From Aurantiochytrium sp. KH105 (Eukaryota; Sar; Bigyra; Thraustochytrida; Thraustochytriidae), in NCBI GenBank assembly GCA_003116975.1, contig BGKB01000008.1:310001-374000 (forward strand): a DNA stretch of 64,000 nucleotides. The letters run 5' to 3'. The first letter of the stretch is position 1; the number at the start of each line of letters is the position of its first letter. This document shows, in pieces, positions 51,380 through 60,949 of the stretch. The notes under the pieces were generated by a model. That model saw nothing but the letters and a program-made list of their open reading frames with translations, did not search any database and was not told the DNA's origin. Position numbers and translations under genes: made by a program.

Positions 51380-53379
51380 CCTCCCTCCGCCGCTGCTACC
51401 GCTGCTCCTGCCTTTCCTCTCCTCCCCCCTTCTCCCCCCGGCACGCCCTCGCGCGCCGTATACGCGTCCTCCTCCGCGCTCTTCGCGCTCTTCAAGCTAG
51501 CCTCGCTCTTCCCACGCGCGGCACGCGCCGCTCCTGCGACGCGGCAGGAGCGCGGCGGCTGCGCTGGGCTGCGCTGCGCTGCGACCTCGCTGCGCGGGGC
51601 GGGCGGGGCGGCGCGGCGCGGCGCGGCGGGGGCGGCGCGGGCGCTCGTTCCGGGTCTGCGGGCGGCGCTGCGCGTGCGAGCGCGCTCCGATCGTGCGTGC
51701 GTCCCGCATCTGCATTCATCATCATCCACTCTTCGACAGAGGCGCCCGCGCGTGCACAACTCCTGCTCCGCAGCGCACCCCCTGTCCTGCACGCTCCGCG
51801 CCCTGCAGCGGCGAGGCGGGCGGGGAGGCGAGGAGCGAGGAGGGGAGGAGAGGGAGGAAGCCTCGGGCTGGCCTGGGCCCGGCCGCGGGCTGGCCGCGCG
51901 CGGGCGTCGGGTCGGCCGAGCGGGAGGGTCGAGGGGCGGCGCGGGCTCGAGGGAGCCCGGCCTGGAGCGGGGGCGAGAGAGAGGGGGTTATGGCGCGGCC
52001 TCCGATTCGCCGGGAGTTGCAGCGTGCCCCACAGGGGCGCGTGCCATTGCGGGTTGGTGGTGTTCACAGGTTTCGGAAGAGGGGGGTATGGGGGGAGGGA
52101 GGGCGGGACGACGGTTGATCTGGGGTTTCTCCGGTAGGCAGGATGCCCGTCCGCAGAAGTTGATTCATGGCTGCCACTTTGTCAATCGGCGACTGCGATG
52201 GACGGCGACTGCGATGACGAATACCGTCCTTCGTTCCTTCATTCCTTCCTTCCTTCTTTCCTTCTTTTTCCTTTCTCTCGTAGGATCGACACGCGACGCG
52301 CACACGTCCGCAGTCGCTGCTGCAGCTGCTGCTGACGGAGACGGTGACTGCGATGAGCAGTAGGCCTATGCAAGAGTGGCATTTTTTATGGGGTGACACG
52401 TGCCAAGCGTGTGTATTGATGACGTCCGTCGCGGTCGCAAACGTTCGTCACCTGCGGCAGGTCTCGATTGCTCCATCGGTCGAGGTTGGTTGCCGTTGCC
52501 GACATAAGCAATCTATCTGATCGCTGATTTGGACAGCGCTCATGCGTCGCGGAGGTCCGTAGACTTGTAGTGTGGTGCAAGGGCTGCACTACTGCAGCTA
52601 ACTCATGGGAAATGAAGTCTTGAGTGTCGGCGAAGATCGTCCGAAATTGCTGACCAGGGTATTTCAATACGACAAAAGTTGTAGTTCTGCCAGGCCTTTC
52701 GATTCATGAGAAGTAGGACCATGCCTCGGCCCACAAGTCTCAGCAGCAGCAGCAGCAGCAGGAGGAGGAGCAGCAGTGGCTGCTGCGTCGTGTACGCGTC
52801 GCGTGGCGATTCCACGAGAGACAGAAGCGCATGGGTGGAAGGAAAGATGGAAAGAAGAAGGGGAGTCACAATTGCGATCGCGTAGCAGCACATGGTCGGT
52901 GGTGCTTACATGCTGCGACATGTGATGTATACTATACCACTGCCCCGAGGGTTCGCGATCTGTACGAGCACATTTTTCGCGAGACATGCCGGCCCCAAGT
53001 TGGAGAGCTTGAAGAGCAAGCGCGAGATTGCTAAAACATACATTCATAGATCCAACCCGTCTTTGTGGACACCGTTTGGTCCTTTTTGCGATTCGTGCAT
53101 GTTCGGTCGGAGCGTTTTGAATCCTTTTTCAACAGAACGGCCTTGTGCTGTTCAACAACATGACTCTCACGCTTCGAATCGCATCGTCTTTACCGCTTTC
53201 ATGAACATCATTTTTACTTGAGTACATTACGAGTGGATCAGCTGCAGCTACCACTACGGGAAACCTAGCCAGATGTCAACGTCGCTGCGCTGCAAGGTAA
53301 AAATGGGCTCATTCCAAGAAAGAAGACAAAGTTGCCTTGCATTCACCACACATACGTGAGACGTCATTGGCCGCTGTTC

Positions 53380-53395
53380 CTTTCTTTCTTTCTTC

Positions 53396-53458
<63 letters not shown>

Positions 53459-53460
53459 TC
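53380..53460. repeat. TTTC tetranucleotide array
   Basis: About 20 near-perfect TTTC units span 81 bases. Confidence 0.95.
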
Positions 53461-53785
53461 GCCTCTGCCTCTCCGTATACTACTTTCTTGGCCCACCACA
53501 ACGCCTCGTTATGCGGTGCTTCACCCTGCAAAACTGGGCGTCTACCGGACACCTTGCTCGCGCCCTCGCTCTTCCGCTCCGGAGAGAACCCCGCGCTCCA
53601 CCTCTCGGACCCGCGGCGACCTCCGGCGGTCGCCGCTCCCCTCCTCCTCCCCCTCCGCCGCGCTCCCGCGCGCGAAGAGCTCGCCGCCCTCGGCGGGGTG
53701 GGTGGGTCGCGGCGGCCGTGCGCCATCGGGGCCGCACCATCGCCTTCGCTCCCCTCCATCCATCGCCTCGCCCGCGCAAGAACTC

Positions 53786-53810
53786 NNNNNNNNNNNNNNN
53801 NNNNNNNNNN
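53786..53810. other. Assembly gap (25 N)
   Basis: Twenty-five unknown bases lie within a very GC-rich stretch. The true gap length may differ from 25. Confidence 0.99.
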
Positions 53811-54110
53811 CAGCCGCGCCGCCGGCCGCAGCGCGGGCGCGGCGGCGTCGCGGCGGCGTCGGGAGGGCGCGGTGCACAACTCCGGCGAGGAGGGCGCGCA
53901 GCAGGGCGAGCGGAGCGGGCATAACCCGAACGGCGGCGAGCTCTTCGCGGGAGAGCGCGGCGGAGGAGGAGCGCGGGCGGCGCGGCCCTGCTGGCGCGGT
54001 GCGGCGCGGAGCTGGAGCGCAGGTGCAGGTGCGGCGCTGCGGCTGCGGCGAGGTGGACGAGGTTGAGGCTTCCGAGGCGAGGCGGGCGAGCGAGGGAGGG
54101 AGGCGGGAAG

Positions 54111-54770
54111 ATGGTGCGGCTCGCGTTCGACGGCGAGATGTCCGTCATCACCGACGGCGTGTACGTGGGCAGGTACCGCGCGGCGCGCGACGCGGGCTTC
54201 ATGAGGCAGAACGGCATCACGCATGTTGTCAATTGCGCGGCGTCCTCGTGCGAGTCCATGTACCCGTCCGAGTTCACGTATCTGAACCTGCCGCTCAAGG
54301 ACGAGCCGGCCTCGGAAGAGCAGCTTCATCTGCCCCTCACGCCCCTTGCAAAATTCATTCCCTCGGCAGCCTTTTTTATCCAGGACTGTCTTGACAACGG
54401 AGGTCGCGTCATGGTCCACTGTCGCAAGGGCATCTCGCGGTCCGTTTCCATCGTCGCGGGATACCTCATGTACGAGCGCGGGGCCAATCTTGTCGAAGCG
54501 CTCACGCTCATCCGTCGTCGTCGCAAGGTCGCCGACCCCAACGTTTGGTTCGTCGAAGATCTCAAACTGTACCAGATGAAACTCGAACTCGATCGCTTTA
54601 ACCGCTTTCGAGCAGCCGGAACGAGTTCCGCTCGTCCCGCCACCGATATCGCTCATCGTAAACACCACGACGAAAACGTCGCCGTTGTAAACACTGCCAC
54701 TGCAACTGCCGCTGCTGCCGCGAAAACGACTTTGCCTGTTGCTCAGTCGCCTCGCGTCGACGCTGCATAG
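54111..54770 (+). CDS. Dual-specificity protein phosphatase
   Basis: The protein has 219 residues. The DUSP fold covers about 10-150: ITDGVYVGRYRAARD, ITHVVNCAA, YLNLPLKDEP with the general acid D64, FIQDCLDNGGRVMVHCRKGISRS with catalytic C104 and R110, then AGYLMYERGANLVEALTLIRRRR. The loop ISRS matches typical DUSPs and the KGISRS pattern leans to atypical DUSPs. These enzymes dephosphorylate Ser/Thr/Tyr on MAP kinases or other substrates; the target here is unknown. The C-terminal 60 residues are disordered with an Ala/Thr run. The start at 54111 removes a non-conserved upstream frame. Confidence 0.92.
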   Translation: MVRLAFDGEMSVITDGVYVGRYRAARDAGFMRQNGITHVVNCAASSCESMYPSEFTYLNLPLKDEPASEEQLHLPLTPLAKFIPSAAFFIQDCLDNGGRVMVHCRKGISRSVSIVAGYLMYERGANLVEALTLIRRRRKVADPNVWFVEDLKLYQMKLELDRFNRFRAAGTSSARPATDIAHRKHHDENVAVVNTATATAAAAAKTTLPVAQSPRVDAA

Positions 54771-55304
54771 TGTGGCTCCAACAGCCAGGCTAGGTCTTTT
54801 CGGGAGCAGAGCAGAGCAGAGCAGAGCAGAGCAGAGAAAAGCAGAGCCGAGCGGAGGCGGGGCAGATCTGGGCCTGTCGGAATATAGAGCACCAACGTGG
54901 AGGACCTAATCCTGCCCAAGGTGTGACGAATGAAAAGGCGGAAAGGAAAGAGTGACCTGCGTGAAAGCTCTCTCCTCGCTGCAATGCTGTTTTTGGTTCC
55001 TTTTGCTAAATCTCTTCTTTCCAAAAACAAGAAAGAGAGCGCGCAATCAGTCAGCTATTCAATCGATTTATCAAGCGAGCAAGAAAGCAGCAGATGCAGT
55101 CAACTTTTTCGTGTGTTCCAAGCCGTATCTTATCAAGAATCACTTGGTCATACAACTATAAGCGAGGCGGCTGCTGGAGATTCCAGCCGGAAATGCCGCG
55201 TGGCTCACTTCCTTATTCTTCAAGTTGATAACAATCATACATACACGTAGTTCTACTTTGTTGTCATTCGGGCGCTCGTTTTTTCCTTCTTTCTTTCTTG
55301 CTTT

Positions 55305-55336
<32 letters not shown>

Positions 55337-55455
55337 ACGTGCTTGCTTGCTTGCTTTTTAACCTGACGCTCGTTTCTCATCGCCAGAAAAGGTCTTCGAA
55401 CATTAGGACTTCAACTAACAACAGTAAATTCTAGGTCCTAACTTGAGAGAGATTC
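54771..55455. other. Intergenic region with repeats
   Basis: It holds a GAGCA pentamer array at 54804-54836 directly downstream of the DUSP gene and a CTTG/CTTT array at 55287-55357. No gene is supported. Confidence 0.5.
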
Positions 55456-57285
55456 ATGATGATTCCCCTGCAGCGTTCGCGTATCCTCAAGTCGCAACCC
55501 ACGAACCGCACAATTGTGTGTACACATGTTCAATTTTACAGATCTCCGAATCTCCTTGAAAAAAACTACTACTGGACGCCGCCAGAACTACGGCCGTCTG
55601 GCTCTACTGCGCGTTCTCCATGTACAGAGCGCGAAAATGTTTTTATACTCCCCTCTCCCCAGAAAAAGGGGAGCAAAGAAACTTGCGACCCTTGCACGGG
55701 TCAACGTGGGAAAACCGCCATGCCACGGCCCCACTTTTTGGCTCATGCACGAGCTCGCTCAAACCTCGTCCCACGCAGGCGAGCATCGTCGATGGACAGC
55801 CTCCACGGCGGTGACATAGACGACGGTGCAAGCCGCGGGGATGGGATGATCCCATCACCCGTATGGGCCGTCACCGAGGTCTCCTTCGAGGAAGAGCAAG
55901 AAGGCGATGACAACGGCGAACTTGGACCCTTTGCCCGGGAGACGACGAGCACTCAACAGGACCAGGACAAAGTCCAAGCGCCGTTGGTGCAAAACAGTGA
56001 CACCTTCGAAATCAGCCGATTGGATGGCGCTGACTCGTGGGAAGTCCCAAATGCTGTAGATGATGACGTCGATGACATTTCCGCTCTCGACGTGAGCATC
56101 GAACACGCGTCTGCATATGATTCAGACTCCGAGGTATTCCTCGAGCAATTGAACATGCTTTCTTTAAACGACCACGACGACGAGCAGGACCAAGATTGCA
56201 GTCCTTCGAACGACCCATTTGCCAGTGCTAGAAGAAAATCTCCAGCACCCCAACCCTCAAACCCCCTGCCACCGCCGCCACCGCCATTGCCTCACGTGTG
56301 CATCGAAGAAGCTCCGGCTCGCGTGAAGCCTGCTCTCACAGTCATGAATCCGTTCTTCAGTTCCGCCAAAGAGCACTTCCCGCCTTGGGACGAAGCTTTC
56401 CGCGAAGTGGCCGACGAAGACACCTTCGAAGAGGCGCTCAAAGACAACGGGGACCTTAACCTCAGCATTGACACTATGGCAGTGCTTAACGCTGAGGTTT
56501 TCGATCGTTGCACACCTGTGAAATGCATCAATCCGCCAGGCCTGCTGCGCGATCCAAACGCCCTAGCCTTGGAGTCCAAGCTTCCCATCGAGCATCTTCG
56601 AACGCCCTTTGTTGACGGCACTTTACCGCCTTCCGGGCGCAAGGTGCGTCGCACGCTTCGCGCCGCCACGGGGAAAGCTGCGCAGCCGCACACGCCTGGG
56701 TCTCTTTTGTCTCCGGAGACGCCCACCCAGACGGATCGCCTTTGCATGGCAGACCTTTATTCACGAGCCATTGCCGCAGATTTGTCGTCATGGCCAACGC
56801 CACTTTCGCAAACGCAGACGAGATCAGCGGTCCGAGGGAACTCCAGCTCACCCTATACAATGCCTTTCCCCGCGACGTTCCGAATGGTGGACGCTTCCCC
56901 GATTCCCGCGCCGGCCCCCTCGTCCTCTTCCTCCTCGTCGTCGTCATCGACATTGTTGAAACCAACAGAGGTCGGCTCGTCTTCTCCAGCTCCGGCACAT
57001 TCGCCTTCGGCGTCTAACTTTTATTCCATGACGAGCTCACGTGATTCATGCCTCTCGCCTCCATCAGCCACTTCGCCACAATCGCCATTTTCGCCGCCGC
57101 AGCTCGGGGCGAGCCACCGACGACCCACCAGCCCTGAGACGCCTTTGCAGTGGAGCACTCCGGTGGGGGAGAGAGCGGCAGCTATTGTCTCAAGTGTCGA
57201 GTCTTGCCTCGGCCGTCAATTACGGCAAACGCCAGCGAGACCTCGTTATCCACGCCATCATTTCCTGGACTCGCCGTGGTCATGA
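55456..57285 (+). CDS. Large disordered protein with acidic and proline-rich tracts, unassigned
   Basis: The frame runs from ATG 55456 for 609 residues; later starts at 55720 and 55792 are possible because the first 110 residues lack clear protein-like bias. From residue about 113 it is acidic (SFEEEQEGDDNGE, DDDVDDISALDVS), then has a proline run (LPPPPPPLP), an NPF tripeptide near 298, and Ser/Pro/Thr-rich sequence with many SP and TP sites to the end. SP/TP density suggests a phosphoprotein and NPF could bind EH domains. No family is recognised. Confidence 0.6.
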   Translation: MMIPLQRSRILKSQPTNRTIVCTHVQFYRSPNLLEKNYYWTPPELRPSGSTARSPCTERENVFILPSPQKKGSKETCDPCTGQRGKTAMPRPHFLAHARARSNLVPRRRASSMDSLHGGDIDDGASRGDGMIPSPVWAVTEVSFEEEQEGDDNGELGPFARETTSTQQDQDKVQAPLVQNSDTFEISRLDGADSWEVPNAVDDDVDDISALDVSIEHASAYDSDSEVFLEQLNMLSLNDHDDEQDQDCSPSNDPFASARRKSPAPQPSNPLPPPPPPLPHVCIEEAPARVKPALTVMNPFFSSAKEHFPPWDEAFREVADEDTFEEALKDNGDLNLSIDTMAVLNAEVFDRCTPVKCINPPGLLRDPNALALESKLPIEHLRTPFVDGTLPPSGRKVRRTLRAATGKAAQPHTPGSLLSPETPTQTDRLCMADLYSRAIAADLSSWPTPLSQTQTRSAVRGNSSSPYTMPFPATFRMVDASPIPAPAPSSSSSSSSSSTLLKPTEVGSSSPAPAHSPSASNFYSMTSSRDSCLSPPSATSPQSPFSPPQLGASHRRPTSPETPLQWSTPVGERAAAIVSSVESCLGRQLRQTPARPRYPRHHFLDSPWS

Positions 57286-57750
57286 AGACACTGGCAGGCA
57301 GTGAGGCAGATAAATACAGTCAGACAAACAGGCCAGCAGCATTACACTTGCACTCTGTCCTCGATGAAGGATCATCGCAATCTAGAATGTGATGAATTCC
57401 TTCTCCCGCAAGTCAGACAGCTGCATGAACAACTTGGCCGCCAGCGACAAATCAAATTGAGCACGATTGTAGCAATGAGTCTAAGATTGTGCACACTGTG
57501 AAATCCACTCTTTGCAGCCGAGCGGACGTCTTTTCGTAGTTTGTAAACACATGGTAAGAAGAAGAGAAGAGAACAATGTAATCGTCCCCAAGAATATCGC
57601 TCAGCATCGTGCGGCGAGATGCCGCGCTCGGGCATTCTCTCATCGCGCCCCCCCCCCCCCCCCCCCAAAAAAAAAGAAAGAGAAAGAGACGAAGCAAGTC
57701 AGTCTGACACGAATGAAAGCAAAGATAATTCATACTTTGCTGCTCGTAAC
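57286..57750. other. Convergent intergenic region with 19-base C run
   Basis: A run of 19 C at 57648-57666 is followed directly by nine A. No gene is supported. Such a run is error-prone in sequencing, so its length is uncertain. Confidence 0.5.
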
Positions 57751-58851
57751 TTAGTTTACATGTGATGGAGCTTCGGCCACAATGCTCTCAAAGTCGACAA
57801 TATAGGCAGCAATGACGTCGAGCTGACTCATGGCCGCAAGACCCTTGCGCGTGAGCTCATCGGGCCCACGCCCGCGTGTTCTAGACGCGCTCGAACCCTC
57901 GTGCAGGCTGTCCTCCTTGGATTCACCATCTCGCATCAAGTCGCTGCTTTCGCTTGGCGACTGCTGGCTTTGCTGTTGGCTCGACTGCTGGCTCTGCTGA
58001 TGCTCTTCAGAGGCCTGAAAGTGCTTGAGAAAGTTACCATGCGGTTTCGAGGTGCACCGCTGAAGAAGATTTTCAACAACCATGAGCGCCTGACCAATCT
58101 CAAGTGTTCGATCAGAAATGCTGCGAATCTGCCCATCCACCTCGTTTTGCATACGCATTGCTTCAGACTCGGACTGCTCAAGCTGTTTCTGCATGCTCGC
58201 AATCTCGTTGTTGAAATTGAGAATCTCGTTCGTCTGTTCTTTGGTATAGTGCACGTATTCCGCCCGCTTAACTTCGTTCGAATCCTCGTATGTCTGAAGA
58301 CGCTCCTTGAGATCACCATTTGCGTCTTTCAGTGTCTGGTAGCGATTGAGCAGGTCGCCTACTTCCGGATAGTCCTCGGGCATTGTCTCCTGCACGGTTT
58401 CCAAATATCGCTGATACTTGATGTTCCGGTCGACGACCTTATCCAACTCAGCGCACTCTTTGCGCATCGCGTCGAGCTGCTTCTCAAGCTTGCGAATGTC
58501 GCCCTCCTTGCTCTTGCGTTGCTTGGTCTCTTCCTGTGTTCGCTTGTCCGCGCGGTTCCGCTTTGACTCATTCTCTTGCAAAAATTTGTTGAACTTAATC
58601 AAGCTTTCCTGGAGCTCGAGATCCTTCTTACGAAGACCCTCTTCGCGTCGGTGGAAGGCCTCCTCTCGGCGCGCAAATTCCTCCTTTTGGGCATCGAGGG
58701 CCTCTTGCACCTCAAACATTTGGCGCCGCTTCTCCAGCAGTCGTGTTGCGGGCGACACGTGCTCGAGCACCAAGGCCTGCGGCACTTGAGCCGTCGCCTT
58801 CATCTGTGCTGCAGTTGCCGCCGCTGCGGCGGCCTCGTCGTGCTTGCGCAT
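57751..58851 (-). CDS. CFAP73: CFAP73/CCDC42-family ciliary coiled-coil protein
   Basis: The protein has 366 residues. Residues 36-150 match the DUF4200 domain of CCDC42/CFAP73: TRLLEKRRQMFEVQEALDAQ, KEEFARREEAFHRREEGLRKKDLELQ, ESLIKFNKFLQENESKRNRADKR. The coiled coil continues to about 290, followed by a Gln/Ser-rich linker and a final helix. Family members attach to axonemal doublets and help dock inner dynein arms (the MIA complex). The match separates CFAP73 and CCDC42 poorly. It implies a motile flagellum. The start at 58851 is the first ATG; the gene diverges from the coiled-coil gene at 59368. Confidence 0.88.
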   Translation of the reverse strand: MRKHDEAAAAAATAAQMKATAQVPQALVLEHVSPATRLLEKRRQMFEVQEALDAQKEEFARREEAFHRREEGLRKKDLELQESLIKFNKFLQENESKRNRADKRTQEETKQRKSKEGDIRKLEKQLDAMRKECAELDKVVDRNIKYQRYLETVQETMPEDYPEVGDLLNRYQTLKDANGDLKERLQTYEDSNEVKRAEYVHYTKEQTNEILNFNNEIASMQKQLEQSESEAMRMQNEVDGQIRSISDRTLEIGQALMVVENLLQRCTSKPHGNFLKHFQASEEHQQSQQSSQQQSQQSPSESSDLMRDGESKEDSLHEGSSASRTRGRGPDELTRKGLAAMSQLDVIAAYIVDFESIVAEAPSHVN

Positions 58852-59367
58852 GGTCCCGCGATGGCGCGCCTAAACCCCCCCCCCTTCTTTCTTTGATCCG
58901 TGACGACCTTGCACGCGAAAGATGACCCGGAGAACGGGAGTGGCTGCTAGCCACACTCGCGCCGCGGCGCCTCAGCACTCGCTTTGCTCGCGACGCACGC
59001 GCCTTTGATGTGCTCCGCCGCTTCGAGTTTCTTTCTCGCTGCTGTCTTGCTTTGCCCTCTTGCTCCTTCACGTTGATCGATCCGTTGAGCGTTCTCATGA
59101 GAACGTCTCTTTCGTCGCCTCAATAAGGGCGGGCGGGCGGTGGGGAAGCAGACAGTGTCCACAATTAGTAGTATTCGTCATGGCGTGTGCGCGGAAGCCG
59201 CGCAGCGCAAATCTCACGACAGACGGAATCCCGCGCACGCACCGGCGTGCGAGGGTGGCGCGAGTAAGCTTCGAGGCCGACATCGACGCACGGCTAGAGG
59301 CCGGAACGTCGTAGGTGGGGCGCGGTGCGCACAGAACCAAAGCAAGAGCCTTTGAAGACCTCCCGAG
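58852..59367. other. Divergent promoter region
   Basis: This 516-base stretch lies between the CFAP73 start and the coiled-coil gene. A run of 10 C lies at 58875-58884. Shared regulation of the pair is possible but not shown. Confidence 0.4.
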
Positions 59368-60222
59368 ATGGTGGACACCGATGAGTTCTCGCAAGCAGAT
59401 TTCGAGGGTAATGAGGACGTCGTTGAAGAGTCCAAGTACAGCGACGCTGGCGATGAAGAAAAAAGCGAAATGAGTACTCAGGACGGCAAGACGAAGAAGA
59501 AGCGCAATGTCAGACGAAAGAAGAAGAAGAAGCGGAGTGCGGCAACAGGCTCAAGGCACGACCAGGGTGACCTCGACGCTCTCGATGGCGAGCTGCAAGG
59601 CGTGCTTCAAGACCAAGATGCACATGAAGACGAAGAGTATGATCCAGACGCCGAGACGCGGCGCAGATTGCTTTCCCGATCACAGCGCCTAATGGAGCAA
59701 AGGTTTCTGGAACGCGAGGCCGTGAAGCGAGAGCTGCTCGAGACCCGCGCGAACCAGAGAGCAAAGCTGCAGCGTCAGCGTATCAAGAAAGAGGTCACCT
59801 GGAAGGCCAAGCTTGAAAAGTCTCCATTTCTCGTCAATCTCATGGCCGAGAATGAGCGAATCGAAGAAGAAAATCGCGCTAGACTGCAAGAGGCTGCGCG
59901 GCGGGACGCGCGAGCCGATAGACGAAGGGCCAAGATCAAGAACGACATCATCATCAAAGCATTGCAAGAGGCGTCCGATCTTGACGCCTTGCGCGCGGAA
60001 AAGCGTCTCATCATGGAGGAAGAGCGCCGACTCAAGGCTCTAATCGAGGTTGAAAAGACCAACCTGAATCGCAAACAAGACCTCATGGCAGCAATGCGTG
60101 CCGAAAAGCAGCGCAAGCAAATGCAGCAAGAATTCCGTCGGCAAAAGCGTATGCAGTTCGAAAAGGAGATGCGGGAGCAGCGGACAATGGCACTCAAGGC
60201 CAAGCTCGGCCTCGAGGAGTGA
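59368..60222 (+). CDS. Highly charged coiled-coil protein, unassigned
   Basis: The protein has 284 residues. The first 95 are acidic and disordered apart from a lysine/arginine cluster (KKKRNVRRKKKKKR) near 43-56, a possible nuclear or microtubule-binding signal. Residues 95-284 form a nearly continuous helix rich in Arg, Glu and Lys (RRRLLSRSQRLMEQRFLERE, RLIMEEERRLKALIEVEKT). No family is recognised. It sits divergently next to CFAP73, so a ciliary role is a reasonable guess only. Confidence 0.65.
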   Translation: MVDTDEFSQADFEGNEDVVEESKYSDAGDEEKSEMSTQDGKTKKKRNVRRKKKKKRSAATGSRHDQGDLDALDGELQGVLQDQDAHEDEEYDPDAETRRRLLSRSQRLMEQRFLEREAVKRELLETRANQRAKLQRQRIKKEVTWKAKLEKSPFLVNLMAENERIEEENRARLQEAARRDARADRRRAKIKNDIIIKALQEASDLDALRAEKRLIMEEERRLKALIEVEKTNLNRKQDLMAAMRAEKQRKQMQQEFRRQKRMQFEKEMREQRTMALKAKLGLEE

Positions 60223-60949
60223 ACTGAAACAGAAAACACAAACAAGAAGCGCAGATGACTGAGGACCTGACCTTCCATCCGCCTTGGTTGGTCTGCTACT
60301 TTTTAAAGCATTTTCTGCACCGTGAAAAGCTCGTCCGAGCACCTATCTTCTTCTTCTTCAAAAGTCTTTGGAAACCATTGGCGTGTAATAAGTAATCAGA
60401 AATCTGACTAGGTTTGAAATCAATTTATCCGTGCGCAAGAGCAACACAAGTGCGCTACCTAGACGACCATGAAGCGCTGCCTTACTTTTCCCATGATGCA
60501 TCCATTTCTTGCATACGTGTCGTCCCTGATTTTCTACGTCGTTACTAAGAATCTCACCCTGCAAAAGGTCCACTCTTTCCTCGCTCGTGCGAGTTTGCAG
60601 GAGGAATATTCTTCAGTCAAAAAGCTGTACCGCCCATCTACATTCTTGCAACAGGCGAGAGTTTCCAGAACAACAATGTACAGCTCACGACGCTCATCGT
60701 GCGATAGATCCGTAACTCGAAGTTTGAGAACATCATTAACTTTTTATAAAAGACGAGAAAGAGTGCAATGTTGAGCTTGATCATATTTTACACTCGGGGT
60801 GATGCAGCTTGCTTGCCTCGCACTTATACCAGCTTTTCATGAAGACTTTTGCCTCTTCATTTCTCGCTATTACAATGATGAAAGCCATTTCAACAAGAAC
60901 AAGCGCCATTTGCAAGGAGCTCAGACCGCCTAATCTACGACGATCAAGC
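60223..60949. other. Intergenic region
   Basis: This 727-base gap between convergent genes has no supported gene or strong repeat. A 101-codon frame at 60469 has no protein-like signature. Confidence 0.45.

Larger units (their letters stand above)
51380..54110. other. Long GC-rich intergenic region with an assembly gap
   Basis: No gene is supported in these 2.7 kb. It includes very GC-rich sequence at 51380-52000, TTCC/TTTC-type repeats near 52226-52275, a CAG run at 52740-52760, a TTTC array at 53380-53460 and 25 unknown bases at 53786-53810. Frames of 100-400 codons on both strands are Arg/Pro/Ala-rich and arise from GC content or repeats. Confidence 0.5.

Noticed and set aside
53332-54668. 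Frames of 240-430 codons across the N gap
   Set aside because: They are made of the TTTC repeat, unknown bases and the reverse of the DUSP gene.
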